Assembly (NCBI GenBank): GCA_031835245.1
Contig: JAVKOQ010000289.1
Coordinates: 1 to 64,000, forward strand
Length of the DNA: 64,000 bases
DNA from: Balamuthia mandrillaris
Taxonomy: Eukaryota; Discosea; Longamoebia; Balamuthiidae
Reading direction: 5' to 3'
The notes beneath the pieces were generated by a model. It did no database searches. It had not been told where the DNA came from and saw only the letters and a list, made by a program, of their open reading frames with translations. Below are positions 1-9,852 of this stretch, one piece after another. Numbering within the stretch: the stretch's first letter is position 1; every line of letters starts with the position of its first letter. Made by a program: the position numbers and the translations under genes.

Positions 1-231
1 GGCATTCGAAACTCCTCCACCATGACCTTTAGCGTTTTGGTGGAGCGGATCGTGGCGCCAAAGCTGGTCAGAGATGAGCACTCAAGGAAGAACACTGCCA
101 CTTTTGCCCAGTTCTTCGCGAAGCATCCAAAGCTCTATCCTTATCTTTTGCAAAAGTTGCAGGCAGAGATGTCGTTACAACCACAAACCAAAAAGGTATT
201 GTTATCCTTCAAATTTACATCTCTCTTTTGC

Positions 232-277
<46 letters not shown>

Positions 278-861
278 ATTTGGTCCGATTTTTGGTTGGA
301 TTACAGCAGGAACAAAGCGCACAACTCTATTCTAGTCTCTACCCAGTTCTCGTTTTGCTGTCCAAGCTGACGCCATCACAGAAGAAGAGAAAAACAATCG
401 TGGAAGAAAAGAACAAAGAGAAGGACCCGAAAACAACTGACGGCTCGGCAACATTTGTGGACACAAGCCACCCAGTGAAGGCAGCTGCTTCTCCCTCAGC
501 TTTCATACCGGTGGTTCTTCGATGTGCCTCAGAACCCAACTTCAAGGTCAGACAGATGGCGGCAAGGGCCTTAGTTCCTTTGCTTTCGCTGGAGGATGTT
601 CCCGTCTACTTAAAGTTGTTGGTGGATTCTGTTCCTGATGCCTCTGGTACGTTTCCTTTCTTCTCTTTCTTTTTATTGATTTTTTCTCCTTGTCCCGCAT
701 TAACAATATGTTACAAAGGGCAAAGAAGGATTAGACATAACAGCGTTCACGGAACACTCCTTCAAATTCATCAGTTGGTAGTCTCTCATTTGTTGCGAGA
801 GAACGCTCTTGAGCCCGAGATGCAGCAGCACCTCATAAATGGTTGGTCACTCTTTTTGTAA

Positions 862-901
<40 letters not shown>

Positions 902-1783
902 CCTCTTCTCTGACACTCTGGCTCTTTTGTGTTATAGAATCGTTAGCGAGTTTAGTAGCAGGTCTGAAGGACAAGTTGTGGTTGTTATCAGCAGAGGTAG
1001 AGTGCGTGCCCGTCAAAACAGCTTTGCTAGACGTGTTATGCGCCATTCTGCCTTTGACCCACCACCAAGACAAAACTCTGTTTGGTTCAAGCCTTGCTTC
1101 AGTTGTCCGCGAGTTGCTCTTCCCCAAAGTGACAACAACTAACGCGGATGACCCTCAACAACAGCAACTAAACCATCTTCTCGTAATGTCCTCTCTTCTG
1201 CGCTCCTCAGCAGCTGGGTTGTGCCTACACGCGTTGTTGTCCCCAGTGGAAAAGTCTATCTGGAAGGAACAAGTGGGCGATATGGTACCTGTCCTGGTAA
1301 GCTTGTTACGGGATTCCAGCTACGAAGTGCGTTTGACGGCCCTTAAGTTCCTGCGACGAGATTTACTACACTGCCCACAACTTTCTCAGTACGCATCCCT
1401 CTCTCCCTAACAAACTTTTCTCTCTAACTCTCTCTGTCTCTTGCAGATTCGACTTGGCCCCGGTTCAACAAGAACTCTTGGCCTCCTTTATCAGAGGAGA
1501 CAGCTATCCCGTCTGCACAAAGAATGTACTTCGTTTGTTGCGTGAACTGCCACTAGAATTCCCGGTGGCTGCCCTTTTGGCCACAGACAAAGCAGGACTC
1601 TTGACTGCTGTCACAACATCTTTAGATGTGGCGCTGGTGGAAGACAGCAAAGAAGTTTTCTCAAATCTCCCTCTGTTGTGGCGCCGACTCTATTTCAACA
1701 TGGTTGGCACCACACACAATGCGAGCATCAAAGAGGAGGTTATTACATTTATGGGCTTTTATTTGCGACACGTATGTGACCTC

Positions 1784-1826
<43 letters not shown>

Positions 1827-3259
1827 TCTCTCTTCTCTCTTTCTCTCTCTTTTCTCTCTTGCTCTCTTTCTTACTAATGTAATTTATTTTCGTATCTCTC
1901 TTCTTGCAATTTGTTGGTCAATAGTTCATGGACGTCTGCTTTGGACAAAAGAATGGTATCAGGGAGACTGAACTACAAACAATGCTTAAACAATGGATGG
2001 CCCTTCTTCATATCAACAGCACAGCAGACATGGTACTGTCTCTCTCTCTCTCTCTCTCTCTCTCGTCTGTATCTCGCTCTCTTTGACATGATTGATTACT
2101 TATTGTGCAAAATGAAGCCCTTTACCATGCGAAAGGCGGTTGTTACTTCTATCCGCGAGTCATCCCTTTGCCTTCCAAAGTCTCTCGCCACACCAAATGT
2201 ACTTGACGATTCAGTAATGGAGGCATGGGGAGCACTTGTTCGCCTTCTTCAGGACGACGAGGAGGAAGTTCGACAAGAAGCTGCTGCTCTCGTCACCAAA
2301 GCCACTCGCTCTCTCTCGTCCTCATCGCCATCAACGCTACAAGGCCAAGGACAAGGTTTATGTGTGACCGATGGCCATGCGTTGCTCTTAGCATTTGACT
2401 ATTTGGCAGAACGATTTCTGGACTCCCCTCCTTATCTTAACTTCCTTCTTCAATTGCTTCTGCCAGCGAACTCTTCTTCCACTCCGATAGAGGGTGACTC
2501 TGGCATAACGAGCGACAGTCATCCTTCTTCCTTTGATACCCTTTTGTTGGAATCGCAGCTGCTCAGCGCAGATCTTCGCAGCAACAGCAACGCAGCAACA
2601 GGAAGTGGCAGCACTATCTCCAGCAGCCTCAGCCTTCACGCGACCGCTGCTGCCAACAAATTGTTTGAGAAAGAAGCCGACAATTGGTATGAAGAAGAAC
2701 TGGTGCAGGTTCAAGCAGCAGCCAAGTCTCTTGAAAGAGCGCTTATTGGTGGCATAACACGACAAGAAGAAGATGGCGAAGAGAAGCGAAAGTGGAGAGT
2801 TTGGTTCGTGGAAGAAGGAGGCTCTATTTGTTTGCGAGCAGCAGACGACATCTTGGTGGCCATCGTTGAGCTGGAAGAAAAAGGAGGAACGGAGGGGCGA
2901 TGGGCTGTCTACGAGAAACGAGTGTTTGTGGGGCTGCTTCGTCTGTTCTACCTTTTGAGAATCATGCTGCTTGTTTCGGCTGGCAGTTCCTTCGCCACTT
3001 ACCAACAGTCTTTGATAGGTAAGCTGCTTCTTTCTTTTTTTTTTTTCCTTTTGCTCTCTCTGTCTTCTCCGCTAAATGCTTTGCTAACTCCAAAAAAAAA
3101 AAAGATGGATGGCAAAAAGTGTTGACAACAGCGCAAAGAGTGAAGAGCATGCATCCGATGGTGGCGCGTGCATTGGAAGCTGTGCAAGAACGCCCTGCAG
3201 AGGAGTTCCTTGGCTTACCATTCAAAAGGATCTCTCATCTGTTCTTGCTCCCTGAGTAA
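1..3259 (+). CDS. THADA: THADA homologue (Trm732-type tRNA methylation cofactor), 3' part of gene
   Basis: The window opens inside an exon. Eight exons are readable at about 1-195, 307-646, 719-841, 938-1388, 1447-1771, 1925-2032, 2118-3018 and 3105-3259. Each has GT-AG borders except for a plain aag acceptor before 2118, and all phases agree. The product is HEAT-repeat-like. It contains the family hallmark NSVHGTLLQIHQLV and a second conserved block, PFTMRKAVVTSIRESS. Family members (THADA/Trm732, DUF2428) partner the FTSJ1/Trm7 methyltransferase for 2'-O-methylation at position 32 of tRNAs; that role is assigned by homology. The C-terminal third carries a Ser/Thr-rich insert (about 2310-2700) that looks unstructured. 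The N-terminal half lies outside the window. Five of its introns carry (CT)n or T-rich tracts. Stop codon TAA at 3257. Confidence 0.85.
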
Positions 3260-3312
3260 CTTAAAAAAAAAAGATGACAGTCTTCCGTTCGCTTTTTTTT
3301 TTGTTTCTTCTT

Positions 3313-4558
3313 TCATACAACAGTAGAGGAAGAGGAGGCGGAGAAAAAAGAAAGAGGGGCAGAAAAGACTTGACCTACGAGATGCCATATACTCCGCTCA
3401 GCGACATGCTCCCCTCCCGAGATCAGCAGCTCCATTCCTTCCTCGTCTTCGTCAGAGAAGAAGGCAGGCCCTTCATCATAGTCTGGTCCTGGGAAGCCAA
3501 ACACGGCCGTTAGCAAGTACACTTGCGCCAGGTTGAATGCTATCTCCAATGGCAACACCCGAACTGTCTCGGGTAGCAATCCCTGTTTGCGTCGATGTCA
3601 GCAACTGAGAGAAAGCGCGAGAGAGAGAGAGAGAGAAGAGAGAGAAGAGAGAGGGAGATAACAAGAAGAGATAAAATACCTTGTAAAAACCAGAGAAGCC
3701 TTCCTCTCGGAAAATGGAGACCGCACAATGGAAGCCGTTGCGATAGACAGCATCCTCCAAGCCGGAGCCCTGCATGGCCATCCTTGCAAAGATCAGCTGG
3801 AAAGGGAAGCTGACGGCCTGGCACGCGACGTACGCACAGGAAGTATCCACCACCACCTTCAACGACTGTACAAGCATGTCCGTCATCAACGCCTTGTTTC
3901 TCCTTGCCAAGAGAGAGTTGCCTCTCGCCTCCTCGTCTTCCTCCTCTTCCTCCGCTTCGTTTTCCAGCATAGAAAGAAATGCAGAAGTGGTGGTGGAGGG
4001 AAAGAATCGTGCTTGCAGCGAGTCCACAAGCCTGGAGGGCTCCAACCATGACACAAACGAGGCCGTGAAGAAGACGGAACAGTCCCGCAACACATCCTCC
4101 CACAGCTGATCGGTGAAGAAACGAGGGAAACCGCCCTTCTCCTTCCACATGTCACGCAGGCACTCCCCCATGCCGCTGTACTTGTAGTTGGCGTGGCTGC
4201 TGCTGTTGCTCGAGAGCTGGGGCTGAGCGCTCAGTCGGATGGCCGCTCGGTGAAGCGGTAGGAAAAGCAGGTTGGAGAAGAAGCTGGTGCAGAGCAACGA
4301 GGCCGCATTGCGTTTCATGATAAAAGGTTCCGAGGGAGAGTGAGAGTGGGAGGAAGAAGCAGCGGCGTCGCCTCCGGTGTGCCGTTGTTGTTGTTCGTGG
4401 AATTGTCGATCTTCCTCATCGGCACCAAACAGATGGGCAAAGGTGGTTCCCAGCAACATGTGGCTTACCGCCCACAAGCCTTCGCTCAGCAGAGCGTGTG
4501 TTGGGTGAAAGGGTCCAAATCCGTCTTTTCACAAAAATGAGAAAGAGAGAGAAAGAGG

Positions 4559-4591
<33 letters not shown>

Positions 4592-4943
4592 CAAAATCAC
4601 TTCAGGGTTAGCCTCGTTGGAAAAAATAAATAACAATTTGAGAGGAGAACGAACCTGGCGTTGCGGCAGTGGAGGTGTACGTGGAGCGAAGGTTGGTGAA
4701 GGAGTAGGCCCCACCAGGAATGCGCCTCGAACTGACCATCCAACGGGAACGTATGACAGAGAGAGAGGGAAATACCATGTAGAGCGCCACGTTGGAGGCC
4801 AAATCAGCGCCGGTGCTCAGCAGAAACTCGGACCAGGGCTCCAAAAGCTCCTCCTCATCCTCCTCCTCCTCATTGCTCCCATTGAGATCCCAGTATTCTC
4901 CTTCCTCCCCTGGTTCCTCCTCTTCGTAAGCGTCCACCGGCAT
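3313..4943 (-). CDS. Divergent mitochondrial-carrier-fold protein (SLC25A46/MTCH-like)
   Basis: Three exons at about 4943-4655, 4524-3680 and 3582-3313 keep phase and give 467 residues. The N-terminus is acidic (poly-Glu after MPVDAYEEEE). The middle contains SFPFQLIFARMAMQ followed by FREEGFSGFYKGLLPETVRV, which resembles the repeat end of mitochondrial carriers: an amphipathic helix, then G-F-Y-K-G and a helix starting with proline. The classical PX(D/E)XX(K/R) signature is not evident. That resembles the outer-membrane relatives Ugo1/SLC25A46 and MTCH more than a metabolite transporter. An outer-membrane role in mitochondrial dynamics would follow for those relatives but is only inferred here. 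An acidic, Ser-rich C-tail follows the carrier repeat. The start is the first ATG of an open exon and lies about 80 bp from a TGTCGTCA motif. Confidence 0.6.
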
Positions 4944-5571
4944 CCTTCCTTCTCGTTTTCTTTTTTCTTTTTTTTCGGAGTTCCAATGTCGGCAATAAAT
5001 CACAGCAGATCAGCATTTCGTGTCGTCATTACGGAAAGAGCACCCGGTGTTTTTTTCACGTCGTCTTGAATGTCGTCTCCCTGTTGGGATGCCTGGCAGA
5101 GGGCAGAGGCTTCCCTGTTGGAATGGAGCTATGGATGTGTGGCTCTCGGCTGAAGAGGCTTCCGAACCGCAACGTGGCTGTCCATATCCCCATCCCATGG
5201 GGGCAGGGGCATATGCGGGGGGGGGGAGCTGTCGGCAGGAGATCTCTGGAACCCGGCTGGGGGATCTCATGACATGGACTGCTGCTGGTGGTGGTTGACC
5301 CAAAGCAAAGGACCAGGCAGTCGATGTTGATGAAGTGGGCCAGAGAGCATGGATGTACTTGGGATGAAATTAGTCCGGCCGATGGACCCGTGTGGAGTTA
5401 ACATCATCCCTCTGCCAACTCCACCTCTTTTCAGGGAAGACAAACAAAAAAAAGGGATGGCTTGATGCTCTCTTTGGTGGTTCACCTTTGCTGTTTGAGC
5501 TTCGGGAGTTTCCTGCCTCGTTCTGCTTGCTTCTCCCAAGTTTTTCGGTTGCTTTTTTTGTTTGGTGTTGA
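4944..5571. other. Intergenic stretch between divergent genes, partly unexplained
   Basis: About 630 bp without a confident gene. It holds three TGTCGTC-type motifs (5021, 5058, 5069), which fit the promoter of the gene on the minus strand. From about 5085 to 5450 the composition changes: GC-rich, not microsatellite-like, with short open stretches on both strands. This part could be an undetected upstream exon of the methyltransferase or the remains of something older. No protein family could be recognised. Confidence 0.5.
5021..5078. promoter_or_regulatory. TGTCGTCA-type promoter motifs
   Basis: tgtcgtcatt at 5021 and aatgtcgtct at 5069, with acgtcgtctt between them at 5058. They lie about 80-130 bp upstream of the minus-strand carrier-like gene. 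The same element recurs upstream of many genes in this window. Function is inferred from that recurrence only. Confidence 0.45.
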
Positions 5572-5774
5572 ATGGAAAAGGAGGTGGTGTCGTCGTCTCA
5601 TCCATTGTTTTTGTTCAACTTGGAGCCAGAGGACCTGTTTTCCAACTCCTTGCGGCGCAGCAATGGCATGAAGTGCTTTTTGCAGGCCTACCAGGCGTTG
5701 GGTGTGCCCTATCAAATATTAGTGCTCAGCGAAAGGCCGCTAGGTTCGGTTTTTCTGTCTTCTTACTTCGTTAT

Positions 5775-5815
<41 letters not shown>

Positions 5816-6552
5816 GGTCCTTCGTTTTCTTAAGACGAGGGGCGCAAGGATACAGTGGGCAACCAGCTGAAGCAGTTCACCACAAAGCCGGACCTGGACG
5901 CCGCTTTCCAGGTGGTTTCGCAGGTGTACCAGAACGGCCGTGTGGACCCCTCTGCTCCGTTATCCGGCGAAACTTATGGTTCCCTTTTCTTCTTCTGTTC
6001 TTCTTCTGTTCTTGTTCTTGTTCTTGCCCTTCTTCTTCTTTCTTCTTTCTTCTCTTTCTTGTCGTTTCTTCGCCGTCTTACTCGCTCTCTGCTCCGTGCG
6101 TTGCCGACTCGCTGGGGACTCCTCCCCCATGGCCTACTTTCTCTCCCCTAACCAACAAAGGGGACAACACCAAGCCGCTGCCCTGGCAGGACGACACGTT
6201 TGACCTGGTGCTGGGCCGGGGCGTCATCTGCTGCTGCGGCACAACCCACTCCGGAGGGCCGTGCGGCGTGCCCGCCAACCTCACCCAGTTCCTCTGCGAG
6301 GTGGGCCGCGTGCTGAAGCCTCAGAGCGGCAAGCGGCGCTGCCAGGCGTTGCTGCACGGGGACGGCCCCGGCGGGGACTATCACCTGTGGAAGGCGGCGG
6401 CGCGGGGCCTCCCGCCCAACGTCCACGCCACCGCCCTCTTCTACAACCAGACCATGCGCGGGTTGCGCATCTACAAGACCGCTGCCGCCTCCTCCGGAGA
6501 AGGAGAGGCTGCCATCGATGCTTCTGCTTCTTCTTCTTCTTCTTCCGGTTGA
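5572..6552 (+). CDS. Class I SAM-dependent methyltransferase-like protein
   Basis: Three exons at 5572-5743, 5835-5978 and 6161-6552, in phase. The C-terminal half reads LPWQDDTFDLVLGRGV, then a Cys-rich CCCGTTHSGGPCG stretch, then FLCEVGRVLKP. This is the motif II-III-IV pattern (acidic loop, short strand, then a helix with RVLKP) of class I methyltransferases. The protein ends with an Ala/Ser-rich tail. The glycine-rich SAM-binding motif I expected about 80 residues earlier is not visible, so either an upstream exon is missing from this model or the protein is non-standard. An in-frame stop directly precedes the chosen ATG. Substrate unknown. A long (TTC)n tract follows the stop codon. Confidence 0.6.
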
Positions 6553-6622
6553 GCTCTCTTGTGGTCTGGGTCTGGCTTGGCGTTATCCCTTTCTTCTTCT
6601 TTCTTCTTCTTCTTGTTGTTCT

Positions 6623-6716
6623 TTCTTCTTCTTCTTCTTCTTCTTCTTCTTCTTCTTCTTCTTCTTCTTCTTCTTCTTCTTCTTCTTCTTCTTCTTCTTC
6701 TTCTTCTTCTTCTTCT
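6623..6716 (+). repeat. (TTC)n microsatellite
   Basis: About 30 uninterrupted TTC units directly downstream of the methyltransferase stop codon, probably in its 3' UTR. It can be read as poly-Ser, poly-Phe or poly-Leu but shows no sign of being translated. Confidence 0.9.
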
Positions 6717-6782
6717 TGTACTTTTCTTATTTCTTATTTGTTTTATTTTTTGAAGAAAATAAAACAACAAAACAACAAAACT

Positions 6783-6785
<3 letters not shown>

Positions 6786-6825
<40 letters not shown>
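6786..6825 (+). repeat. (GA)n microsatellite abutting a start codon
   Basis: About 20 GA units end directly at the ATG of the LYR-motif gene. It therefore probably forms the 5' UTR or core promoter. Unlike the intronic tracts, this one is purine-rich on the coding strand. Confidence 0.85.
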
Positions 6826-6832
<7 letters not shown>

Positions 6833-7379
6833 ACACGACCCGAGGCAGAGTGCTTGCTCTCTATCGGGACTTGCTTCGCCATGCAGAGGTACGATCTGTC
6901 TATGTTTGTAAGTGCGTTGCTTCTCTTCACTGATGCAAATCTCTCCTCTCTCTGCTCTCTCTCTCTCTGCTCTCTCTCTCTGCTCTCCTGTTCCCTCTCC
7001 AAAGGGGCTGCCGAACCTCAAACAAAGAGAGGAGGCGCTGCGGCAGACGCGAGAGGCCTTCCGGGCCAACAAGGCCCTCACCGCGGAGGCGGAGGTCCAC
7101 CAGGCGCTGCGGCAGGGGCGGCAGCGCCTGGCCTTCCTTCGCATGACCGGCCCCTCCCCCTACCCGCGAAAGCTCCGCAGCGAGGAGGCCATCTCCGGCA
7201 CCTACGTCTACAAGGAGGGGGAGGGGCTGGTGCGAGGGCGGGCCTCCCGCAGCGGCACCAAGCACCACTGGGACCTGCACACGCTGGACCCCGAGGACCT
7301 GGCCCGCCACCAGCACCTCCTCGAGCGGCAGCACTTTCTTCGCCCTCCCCCTCCACACGTCCTTGAAAAGGACCTCTGA
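6826..7379 (+). CDS. LYR-motif (Complex1_LYR) mitochondrial assembly factor
   Basis: Two exons, 6826-6888 and 7005-7379, phase 0, giving 145 residues. The N-terminus has the LYR signature in RGRVLALYRDLLRHAEGL, followed by basic helices and a phenylalanine in REAFRANKAL. That is the usual LYR-protein layout of a Leu-Tyr-Arg helix, Arg-rich helices and a downstream Phe. LYR proteins bind the acyl carrier protein and deliver or stabilise Fe-S or respiratory-complex subunits in the mitochondrial matrix. LYRM7 or FMC1-like roles are possible, but the C-terminal 60 residues (GTYVYKEGEGLVRG onwards) are not recognisable. The start is supported by the motif lying within the first 15 residues. Confidence 0.65.
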
Positions 7380-7590
7380 GAGGAGGGGAAAAAAAAGAAA
7401 AGAAAAGAAAGCTTCTCCTTCCTTCTGCATCATCCCTCCTCCCTCCTCCCTCCTCCCTCCTCCCTCATCTCTCCTCCTCCTCCAATCTTTCCATCTTTTT
7501 GGAACCGAAAAATAAACGAAAAAAAAAAAATAGATTTTTTTTCAGAACCCAAAAAAAAAAAAAAGAAAAGAAAAAGAGAGCTCTGTAACG

Positions 7591-9203
7591 ATGGATGCCC
7601 TCTCCACACCGACCTCCACAGCCTCGTCGAGGCCACCCCACGAAACGCTGAAGCAGCTCAGCAAGGAGCTGGGCTTAAAAGCCCTCCACACGGCAGAGCT
7701 GGCGCGAGAGCTGGACGCCAGGGACCCCCTCGCCGCCTTCAAGCAACGCTTCCTGCACCCACGGGCCGACCCGCAGGAGGCCTCCTCCCCGCCCGCCATC
7801 TACTTTTGCGGCAACTCGTTGGGGCTGCAGCCCACCACCACGGCGGCCTACGTGCAGCAGGAGCTGGACGAGTGGGCCAAACGGGGGGTGGAGGGACACT
7901 TCATCAACGCCTCCACCCTGGGAGAGGTGGAGGGGGAGGAGGAGGAGCAGGGAAATGGGCTGAAGGGGGAGGAGGAGGAGAAGAAGAAGAGGACGACTGC
8001 TCGGCACCACCCCTGGCTCACTACAGACGAGAACGTGCACGAGCTCAGCGCTAGGCTGGTTGGGGCGAAGCCCCTGGAGGTGGCCGTCATGAACGGGCTC
8101 ACCGTCAACCTGCACCTCATGATGGTGGCGTTCTATCGCCCCACTGCCACCCGACACAAGATCCTGATAGAGGCCAAGTCCTTTCCCAGCGACTGGTACG
8201 CCGTGGAGTCTCAGCTGCGGTTCCATGGCTACGATCCTGCCAGCAGCTTGCTGCAGCTGGCGCCCAAGCCGGGAGAGAGCTCCCTCCGCACGGAGGACAT
8301 ACTGGCTCTCATCGAGAGCCAAGGCGACGGCATCGCGCTCGTCATGCTCTCTGGCGTTCAGTACTACACCGGCCAGCTGTTTGAGATCGAGAAAATCACT
8401 CGTGCTGCTCATGCTAAAGGTTCGTTTTTCTCACCCCTGGTGAGGAGGCAGAGAAGAGCGACACAAAGCCTAACGAACACGATCCAACAGGTTGCGTGGT
8501 GGGTTTCGACCTGGCGCATGCCGTCGGGAACGTGCGTCTGCAGCTGCACGACTGGGGCGTGGACTGGGCGTGCTGGTGCTCCTACAAGTACCTCAACTCG
8601 GGACCCGGAGGCATCGCTGGTTGCTTTGTCCACGAGAGACATGCGCACAACAAGGAGCTGCCACGCTTTGCTGGCTGGTGGGGCCATTCCATAGCCACTC
8701 GCTTCGACATGAACCAGCCCTTCGACCCCGAGCCTGGAGCCTTTGGCTTTCGGCTCAGCAACCCTCCCGTTCTGGCTTGCGCCGCCTTGCTGGCCAGCTT
8801 GAAGATCTTCGAGGAGGCAGGCGGCATGGAGCCGCTTGTTCAAAAGTCGCAGCTGCTGACCGCCTACTTGGAGATGCTGTTGGAGGAGGAGCCGCTGCTG
8901 AAGGACCATGTGGAGATCCTCACTCCTCGGGAGGTCCACCAGCGCGGCTGCCAACTCTCCGTTCGGTTTCACTGGCAGGAAGAGGAGGAGAAGGACGGAA
9001 AGAGGAAGGAGGATCATGTCCCTGTTGTAACGCGCGTGTTTGATCGGTTGACGAAGAAAGGCGTTATCTGCGATGTGCGAAAGCCCGACGTGATGAGGAT
9101 TGCCCCCGTCCCGCTCTACAATTCATTTGAAGAGGTGCGGAGCTTTGTGTCGCTGTTGCGTGAAGCCGTCCAGGAATGTTTGTCCTCTGGCTCTAGTTCA
9201 TAA
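7591..9203 (+). CDS. KYNU: Kynureninase
   Basis: Two exons, 7591-8419 and 8491-9203, giving 513 residues (animal enzymes about 465). This PLP enzyme of the kynurenine pathway cleaves kynurenine or 3-hydroxykynurenine to anthranilate or 3-hydroxyanthranilate plus alanine. Diagnostic blocks are IYFCGNSLGLQP near residue 70, NGLTVNLHLMM, FDLAHAVGNV and the PLP lysine in WCSYKYLNSGPGG (about K309), then GWWGH. A Glu/Lys-rich insert of about 30 residues lies between GHFINASTLGEVEG and ARHHPWLTTDENV, before the active-site region; this accounts for most of the extra length. The single intron is short (about 70 bp). Cytosolic location is assumed from the family. Confidence 0.93.
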
Positions 9204-9401
9204 ACTGCCTTTTACTTTTAAACTTGGGAAACATCTAAAGTGTCATTCAGTTACGCTAAGTGAGAGAGAAAGAGAGACACCAACGAGGTGAATGCAAGTA
9301 TGTGAGCAAGAAGCAAGAAAAACCTTGACGAGCAGAGAAAGGGGGCGGACAAATGGTTGAATAGCCAAACAAAGAGCAGAGGGGGAAAGTGATTGTATTC
9401 A

Positions 9402-9804
9402 TTACAATATTTCTCCCTCTTCCAATTCTTCTTCCTCTTCTTCGTCTTCTTCCCGAATAGGGAGATGCTTCTCAAATTCTTCTTCTTCATCTATTGCTTC
9501 GTTTGCTGCCTCTTCATCGTCGTCTGCTTTCTTCATCTTCCTCCTGTCTGCGCCTTCCTCTCCTTCTTCTTCTGCTTCTTCGTCCTCCTCCGAGTCGTGA
9601 TATGATTTGTACATCTCTCGTTCTTCATCATGCGACGAAATGCTCGAAGAAGCTTCTTCAAGAGCCGACAAGACTTTGCCTATAATCATCAATACGTGTG
9701 TAGCTACATCTTCATCCTGTTTTTTTAAAAAAAATTTATACCACATGTTTTCACTTCGGGAGAGAGGGAGAGGGAGAGGGAGAGGGAGAGAGAGGGAGGG
9801 AGGA

Positions 9805-9852
<48 letters not shown>

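Noticed and set aside
6518-6836. Long open frames of pure Leu, Ser, Phe or Arg across the TTC/GA tracts on both strands.
   Set aside because: These are translations of simple repeats without a start context or splice logic; treated as microsatellite, not protein.
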